In this document: positions 59,959-64,000 of the stretch, piece by piece
How positions within the stretch are numbered: position 1 is the first letter of the stretch
Layout: the number at the start of each line of letters is the position of its first letter
Source of the DNA: Streptomyces sp. Ru62
GTDB taxonomy: Bacteria; Actinomycetota; Actinomycetes; Streptomycetales; Streptomycetaceae
Assembly (NCBI RefSeq): GCF_002920615.1
Contig: NZ_PQSU01000004.1
Location: 186,001-250,000, forward strand
Length of the DNA stretch: 64,000 nt
Direction: 5' to 3'
Program-made: the position numbers and the translations under genes
Notes under the pieces: generated by a model
Seen by the model: only the letters and a program-made list of their open reading frames with translations
Told to the model about the DNA's origin: nothing
Databases searched by the model: none

Positions 59959-61176
59959 CTACGCGCGTCCGGCTGTCACCGTGCCGGACAGACCGGACCG
60001 GCACGCATCGTTCTCCCGTGCGCACGTCACCGTGTCGTACGCGCCCACGCCGATGTCGGCGAGGTTGCGCAGGCTGTCCGTGCCGGGCTGGAAGTAACCG
60101 CTGTGCCCCTCGGCGTCCCGGGCCGACAGCACCCGCGCCCCGAATGCCGAGGAGACCGGGTCGGCGCCGTGGCCGAGGCCGCCCAGCTCCAGGTACGGAA
60201 CATCCTGCACCCAGTCACTGGCGTCCCGCATGGCCCACACCCGGGCCGTCGTGCCCAGGTGGGAGGCCTTGGCGACGCGCATGCCGGGGCTCGCGGCCAC
60301 CGCTATGTCGGCGACCCGGCGGGGCATGCCGTGTGCGGCGACCCCGCAGACCACCGAGCCGTAGCTGTGACAGAACATCGACACCGGGGCCCGGCCGGGC
60401 AGCGCGCGCAGCAGCGCGTTCAGCCGTACGGCCCCCTCCTCGGCGCGCAGTCCGGTGGCCGCGTCCACCCCGAGCCCGTCGGGGGAGGTGTAGTCGGCCC
60501 AGGCGATCACGGCCGTACGGGTCCGCGGGCTCGCCTCGCGCTCGGCCGCGTACAGGGCCTTGGCCATGCCGACCGGGGCGCTGTACTTGCGGTTCGTCCG
60601 CTGGAAGGTGAGCAGGTCGGTGTCGACGCCGGGGACGACGACCGAGATCCGCTGCGCCGTGGAGAGGTCGCCGAAGACCTCGGCGACCCGGCCCGAGCCC
60701 TCGGGGTCGAAGGCCAGGATGTGCCGGCCGGGGTTCAGCAGGGACGTGTAGCGGTCCATCCGGCGGGCCGCGTCCTGCTGGCCCGCCGTGCTGAGCCGGC
60801 TGTCGTGCACACGCTTGCGCTCGACCTCGCGGGCCTGCGCCAGCGCGACGCGGTTGGCCCGGTAGCGCAGGGAGACGGGCGCGCCGTTCATGTTGCCGAC
60901 CGCCAGCGGATAGCGGTGGGCGAGACGGCCGCGGTCGTGCGGGGTGAGCGAGGCGAAGAAACGGGCCAGCCGGGACGGCGCGGCCTCGGGGTCCGGCAGG
61001 CTGAGGCCGTGGAGGCGGCCGTGCTCCCACTTGGTGAGCGAGGCCTGGAGAGCTGTCGACTCCCGGTGACTGCGCAGGGCGGTCCAGCCGGTGGTCGCGA
61101 GCATCACGAACACGACGGCCAGCGCCAGCAGCGCGCGCCAGACGTTCCATTGCGGGGAGGTGTCGAAGGAAGTCAC
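59959..61176 (-). CDS. Membrane-anchored alpha/beta hydrolase (DUF1023-type)
   Basis: A 405-residue protein with an N-terminal membrane anchor (WRALLALAVVFVMLATTGW) and an alpha/beta-hydrolase domain of the DUF1023 kind: ISVVVPGVDTDLLTFQ, the nucleophile in MFCHSYGSVVCG, and GHSGYF with the His. It would act outside the membrane on unknown esters. TAGTGT (61191-61186) lies 9 nt before GTG 61176, suggesting a leaderless message. Confidence 0.88.
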   Translation of the reverse strand: MTSFDTSPQWNVWRALLALAVVFVMLATTGWTALRSHRESTALQASLTKWEHGRLHGLSLPDPEAAPSRLARFFASLTPHDRGRLAHRYPLAVGNMNGAPVSLRYRANRVALAQAREVERKRVHDSRLSTAGQQDAARRMDRYTSLLNPGRHILAFDPEGSGRVAEVFGDLSTAQRISVVVPGVDTDLLTFQRTNRKYSAPVGMAKALYAAEREASPRTRTAVIAWADYTSPDGLGVDAATGLRAEEGAVRLNALLRALPGRAPVSMFCHSYGSVVCGVAAHGMPRRVADIAVAASPGMRVAKASHLGTTARVWAMRDASDWVQDVPYLELGGLGHGADPVSSAFGARVLSARDAEGHSGYFQPGTDSLRNLADIGVGAYDTVTCARENDACRSGLSGTVTAGRA

Positions 61177-61301
61177 TGGGAGGACACACTAGGAGAACGG
61201 GAGGGTCTCGCGGTAACCGAGTGACAGGGATCACGTTTCGGCAGTAACCGAACAGGGGCCGGCGATCTGCCGGAGGCGGTCCCGGCGATCCGCCGGCGGT
61301 C

Positions 61302-61928
61302 TCAGGCGCTGCGCCAGTTGCCCGTGAGCGCCGAACCCACCTGATCGAGGTACGCCGCGCTGAGCGTCCGGAGCGCTTCCGGGCCGAAGTCCTCGCGCAC
61401 GCAGCACTGCCGTTCGGTGACCCGTATCACCGCGGCGAAGACGGCCACCGCCAGCCGGGGGCGTGGATCGGTGTCCACGTCGACGCCCTCCCGTTCGGCC
61501 AGCAGACGGGCGATCGTCTCCTCGGTCGCCGCCGACCGGCGCAGATGGGCGGCGAGCAGCGCGGGCGTCGACTCGATCGTCCGGTACATGCGCAGGTACA
61601 GCTCGACCGGGACGATCGACTCGACCGACTCGCGTATCGCGTCCCAGCCTTCGAGGAACGCCTGCCGCAGGGCCTGCATCGGCGCCTCGTGCGGCGGACG
61701 CGCGCGGACGGCCGCCACGAAGGCCGCCTCCGTGATGTTCTGCACCGTGAAGGCCACATCCTCCTTGCCCGCGAAGTAACGGAAGAAGGTGCGCTGGGAG
61801 ACGTCGACGGCCTCGGCGATCTCGTCGACGGTCGTGTGCTCGTACCCCTGGGTGGTGAACAGTTCGAGAGCGGCCCGCAGCAGCGATTCCCGTGTACGCC
61901 GCTTCTTGCGCTCGCGCAGCGTCTCCAT
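61302..61928 (-). CDS. TetR-family transcriptional regulator
   Basis: A 208-residue repressor: HTH at residues 10-55 (ESLLRAALELFTTQGYEHTTVDEIAEAVDVSQRTFFRYFAGKED split over helices 1-3) and a helical ligand domain with a Cys pair (ERQCCVREDFG). It is divergent from the MFS transporter across 124 bp containing a palindrome, the standard layout for drug efflux. GAGGGG precedes ATG 61928. Confidence 0.92.
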   Translation of the reverse strand: METLRERKKRRTRESLLRAALELFTTQGYEHTTVDEIAEAVDVSQRTFFRYFAGKEDVAFTVQNITEAAFVAAVRARPPHEAPMQALRQAFLEGWDAIRESVESIVPVELYLRMYRTIESTPALLAAHLRRSAATEETIARLLAEREGVDVDTDPRPRLAVAVFAAVIRVTERQCCVREDFGPEALRTLSAAYLDQVGSALTGNWRSA

Positions 61929-62015
61929 GGCCCCTCTATGGCCTCTCTCCTGTGCGTGTCCGGCCGGCCCAGCCTATGCGCCGATGTCGTGTCAGTAACC
62001 GACGAGTGAATTGGT

Positions 62016-62045
62016 TTGTCAACTGTCAGTGACTGTCACTAGCCT
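62016..62045 (+). promoter_or_regulatory. MFS promoter with candidate TetR operator
   Basis: TTGTCA (62016-62021) and TAGCCT (62040-62045) are spaced by 18 bp. AGTGACTGTCACT (62028-62040), a perfect 6-bp inverted repeat, and ACTGTCA direct repeats lie in the spacer, so a bound TetR protein would block polymerase. Confidence 0.72.
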
Positions 62046-62052
62046 GGGAAGT

Positions 62053-63672
62053 ATGACTAGTCAGACCACCGTCGACGCGCCGGGGCCGGGGGACGGGGCG
62101 CCCGCGGCGCCGCCGGGGCCCGCGCCGGCCCAGGGCCTGCGCGGCCACCCGTGGCTCACTCTCCTCACCGTCGCCGTAGGGGTCATGATGGTGGCCCTCG
62201 ACGGCACCATCGTGGCCATCGCCAACCCGGCCATCCGTGACGACCTCAACGCGTCCTTCGCCGACGTGCAGTGGGTGTCCAACGCCTACTTCCTCGCCCT
62301 CGCGGTCACGCTGATCACCGCGGGCAAGCTCGGTGACCGCTTCGGCCACCGGCAGACCTTCCTCATCGGTGTGACCGGCTTCGCCGCCGCGTCCGGTGCC
62401 ATCGGGCTCTCCGGCAGCATCGCCGCCGTCGTCACCTTCCGGGTCTTCCAGGGCCTGTTCGGCGCGCTGCTGATGCCGGCCGCGCTCGGCGTGCTGCGGG
62501 CCACCTTCCCGGCCGAGAAGCTGAACATGGCCATCGGTGTGTGGGGCATGGTGATCGGCGCGTCCACGGCGGGCGGCCCGATCCTCGGCGGTGTCCTCGT
62601 CGAGCACGTCAACTGGCAGTCGGTCTTCTTCATCAACGTGCCGGTCGGTGCCCTCGCGCTGCTCCTCGGCACCATGATCCTGCTCGACCACCGTGCCGAG
62701 AACGCCCCGCGCTCCTTCGACCTGCTCGGCATCGCCCTGCTGTCGGGCGCGATGTTCTGCCTGGTCTGGGCGCTGATCAAGGCCCCGACCTGGGGCTGGG
62801 GCGACGGCAAGACATGGCTGTTCATGGTCGTGTCCGTGGCCCTCTTCGCCCTCTTCGCCTTCTGGGAGACGAAGGTCGCCGAACCGCTGATCCCGCTGGG
62901 CCTGTTCCGCTCGGTGGCCCTGTCGGCGGGTGTCGTCCTGATGGTCCTGATGGCCATCGCCTTCCTGGGCGGCCTGTTCTTCGTGACGTTCTACCTGCAG
63001 AACGTGCACGGGATGAGTCCCGTCAAGGCCGGCCTGCACCTGCTGCCGCTCACCGGCATGATGATCGTCGGCTCGCCGCTGGCCGGCACCGCGATCACCA
63101 AGCTCGGCCCGCGCGTCCCGCTGGCCTTCGGCATGGCCGTGACCGCGGTCGCCCTGTACGGCATGTCGACGCTGGAGCCGGACACCGGCAGCGGTCTGAT
63201 GTCCCTCTGGTTCGCGCTGCTCGGCCTGGGCCTCGCACCGGTCATGGTCGGCGCCACCGAGGTCATCGTCGGCAACGCCCCCCTGGAGCTGTCCGGTGTG
63301 GCCGGCGGTCTCCAGCAGGCGGCCATGCAGATCGGCAGCAGCCTCGGTACGGCGGTGCTGGGCGCGGTGATGGCCTCCAAGGTCGACAGCGACCTGCCGG
63401 GCAACTGGGCGGACGCGGGGCTGCCGAAGCTGACCCCGGATCAGCTCGACAAGGCCTCCGAGGCGGTCCAGGTGGGCGTGGCCCCGGTGACGAAGGGCAT
63501 GCCGGAGCCGGTCGCCGCGAAGATCACCGCCGTCGCCCACGACACCTTCATCTCCGGTATGAGCCTCGCCTCCCTGGTCGCGGCCGGCGTGGCGCTGGTC
63601 GCCGTCCTCGTCGCGCTCTTCACCAAGCGCGGCGCCAACGCGGAGGCGGGCGCGGGCGTGGGCCACATCTGA
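62053..63672 (+). CDS. MFS multidrug efflux transporter, 14-helix (EmrB/QacA type)
   Basis: A 539-residue DHA2-family proton antiporter with about 14 hydrophobic segments. Motifs: LDGTIVAIANPAI (motif D1), GKLGDRFGHRQ (motif A) and GGPILGGVL (motif C, antiporters). It exports drugs or secondary metabolites. I start at ATG 62053, 7 nt after the -10 (leaderless), instead of the in-frame codon 42 nt earlier which lies in the promoter. It is probably controlled by the divergent TetR protein. Confidence 0.94.
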   Translation: MTSQTTVDAPGPGDGAPAAPPGPAPAQGLRGHPWLTLLTVAVGVMMVALDGTIVAIANPAIRDDLNASFADVQWVSNAYFLALAVTLITAGKLGDRFGHRQTFLIGVTGFAAASGAIGLSGSIAAVVTFRVFQGLFGALLMPAALGVLRATFPAEKLNMAIGVWGMVIGASTAGGPILGGVLVEHVNWQSVFFINVPVGALALLLGTMILLDHRAENAPRSFDLLGIALLSGAMFCLVWALIKAPTWGWGDGKTWLFMVVSVALFALFAFWETKVAEPLIPLGLFRSVALSAGVVLMVLMAIAFLGGLFFVTFYLQNVHGMSPVKAGLHLLPLTGMMIVGSPLAGTAITKLGPRVPLAFGMAVTAVALYGMSTLEPDTGSGLMSLWFALLGLGLAPVMVGATEVIVGNAPLELSGVAGGLQQAAMQIGSSLGTAVLGAVMASKVDSDLPGNWADAGLPKLTPDQLDKASEAVQVGVAPVTKGMPEPVAAKITAVAHDTFISGMSLASLVAAGVALVAVLVALFTKRGANAEAGAGVGHI

Positions 63673-63697
63673 GCCCGGGTTCTCCGTCTCCCTCCCG

Positions 63698-63726
63698 GCG
63701 GAGTTCCCCTATCAGGGTGACTCCGC
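63698..63726 (+). terminator. Hairpin after the MFS gene
   Basis: GCGGAGT (63698-63704) pairs with ACTCCGC (63720-63726), with an inner CCCT/AGGG stem. It begins 26 bp after the stop and can terminate the MFS transcript. Confidence 0.6.
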
Positions 63727-63908
63727 TAAAGATCGCTCGCCCCCGGCACACGCCGCAGGTCACAGTGGGTCAAGTCCTCCGCAGGACATGGGAGGACGTC
63801 GGGCCGCGGCGCGCGCTGCTGGAGGGGGGCAGCGCGCGCACGTCTGCCGACGCGGAACCGGGGTACCCGCACACCGAAGCCGAACTGTCCATTCACGTCA
63901 AGGAGTTG

Positions 63909-64000
63909 ATGATGGCGGGCTTCGGGCGAGGAACGAGCGGGTACCCCCGGTCACGCGGCCGCACGTGGCAGCGGACCGGGCCGGACCGTGCGACGCTCGG
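63909..64000 (+). CDS. Start of an unrecognised gene (cut by window end)
   Basis: AAGGAG at 63899-63904 precedes ATG 63909 (in-frame ATG 63912 follows). The 30 residues seen (AGFGRGTSGYPRSRG...) are Gly/Arg-rich and carry no recognisable domain. The gap of 236 bp before it holds the MFS terminator hairpin and a probable promoter region. Confidence 0.55.
   Translation, partial: MMAGFGRGTSGYPRSRGRTWQRTGPDRATL

Overview
This window is high-GC (about 72%) DNA with strong G/C third-position bias, short intergenic gaps, many GTG/TTG starts, 4-nt ATGA/GTGA gene overlaps and TANNNT boxes lying directly in front of start codons. Together with its gene content (SAV_2336-type, SCO2400-type, MAB_1171c-type, DUF3145 and FasR-fab genes) this points to a Streptomyces chromosome. 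Gene order, as far as I recall it, resembles the core region of Streptomyces coelicolor around SCO2380 to SCO2446. I see no rRNA, tRNA, CRISPR, phage or insertion sequence.

Layout. 1-5964 (minus): a four-gene NTP-dependent conflict-type cassette: a CU044_2847-type small protein, a trypsin-like protease with a VMAP-type C-terminus (its gene holds an in-frame TTA codon), a MoxR AAA+ ATPase, and a large SAV_2336-type protein with a vWA-like segment and a decayed kinase domain that runs off the left edge. 6155-9766: secreted subtilase. 9741-12825: malonyl-CoA synthetase matB coupled to a fused carboxyltransferase. 12903-18177: methyltransferase, a MerR-PP2C fusion with a MerR-type operator, ATP-grasp protein, an operon of small acidic protein, DUF1036 protein and astacin-like metalloprotease, and a hypothetical protein. 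18255-19870: IclR regulator and SMP-30 lactonase. 20008-23253: ImmA/IrrE-like, MAB_1171c-like and FAD-oxidoreductase operon. 23471-28514: relics of a deleted sugar ABC transporter, GH51 arabinofuranosidase and GH35 beta-galactosidase. 28590-32500: Rrf2 regulator, small secreted protein, DUF4360 protein, hypothetical protein and a tailed aminotransferase.

32603-41017 (minus) holds two sugar operons: enolase-superfamily dehydratase plus zinc dehydrogenase; then U32-like protein, ChvE/GguA/GguB-type transporter and aldose 1-epimerase. A TTCGAG-type sequence recurs in front of the IclR gene, the transporter relics/GH51 and both sugar operons. I propose one IclR-controlled arabinose/galactose regulon: glycosidases release sugar, GguAB-ChvE imports it, and dehydrogenase, lactonase and dehydratase oxidise it without phosphorylation.

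41219-51314 holds assorted housekeeping and accessory genes (SCO2400 family, esterases, Ohr, MDR reductase with divergent MarR, EI24, LysE, a secreted pyroglutamyl-peptidase homologue with Ser in place of the catalytic Cys, a second GalM, an SGNH lipoprotein, DUF3145). 51386-56339 is the essential fatty-acid operon fabD-fabH-acpP-fabF behind its activator fasR, with hairpins on both sides of acpP. 56521-63672 holds pirin, a beta-lactamase-fold hydrolase, GNAT, a MerR protein with a textbook operator, DUF4429, an alpha/beta hydrolase, and a divergent TetR/MFS efflux pair. A new gene starts at 63909 and leaves the window.
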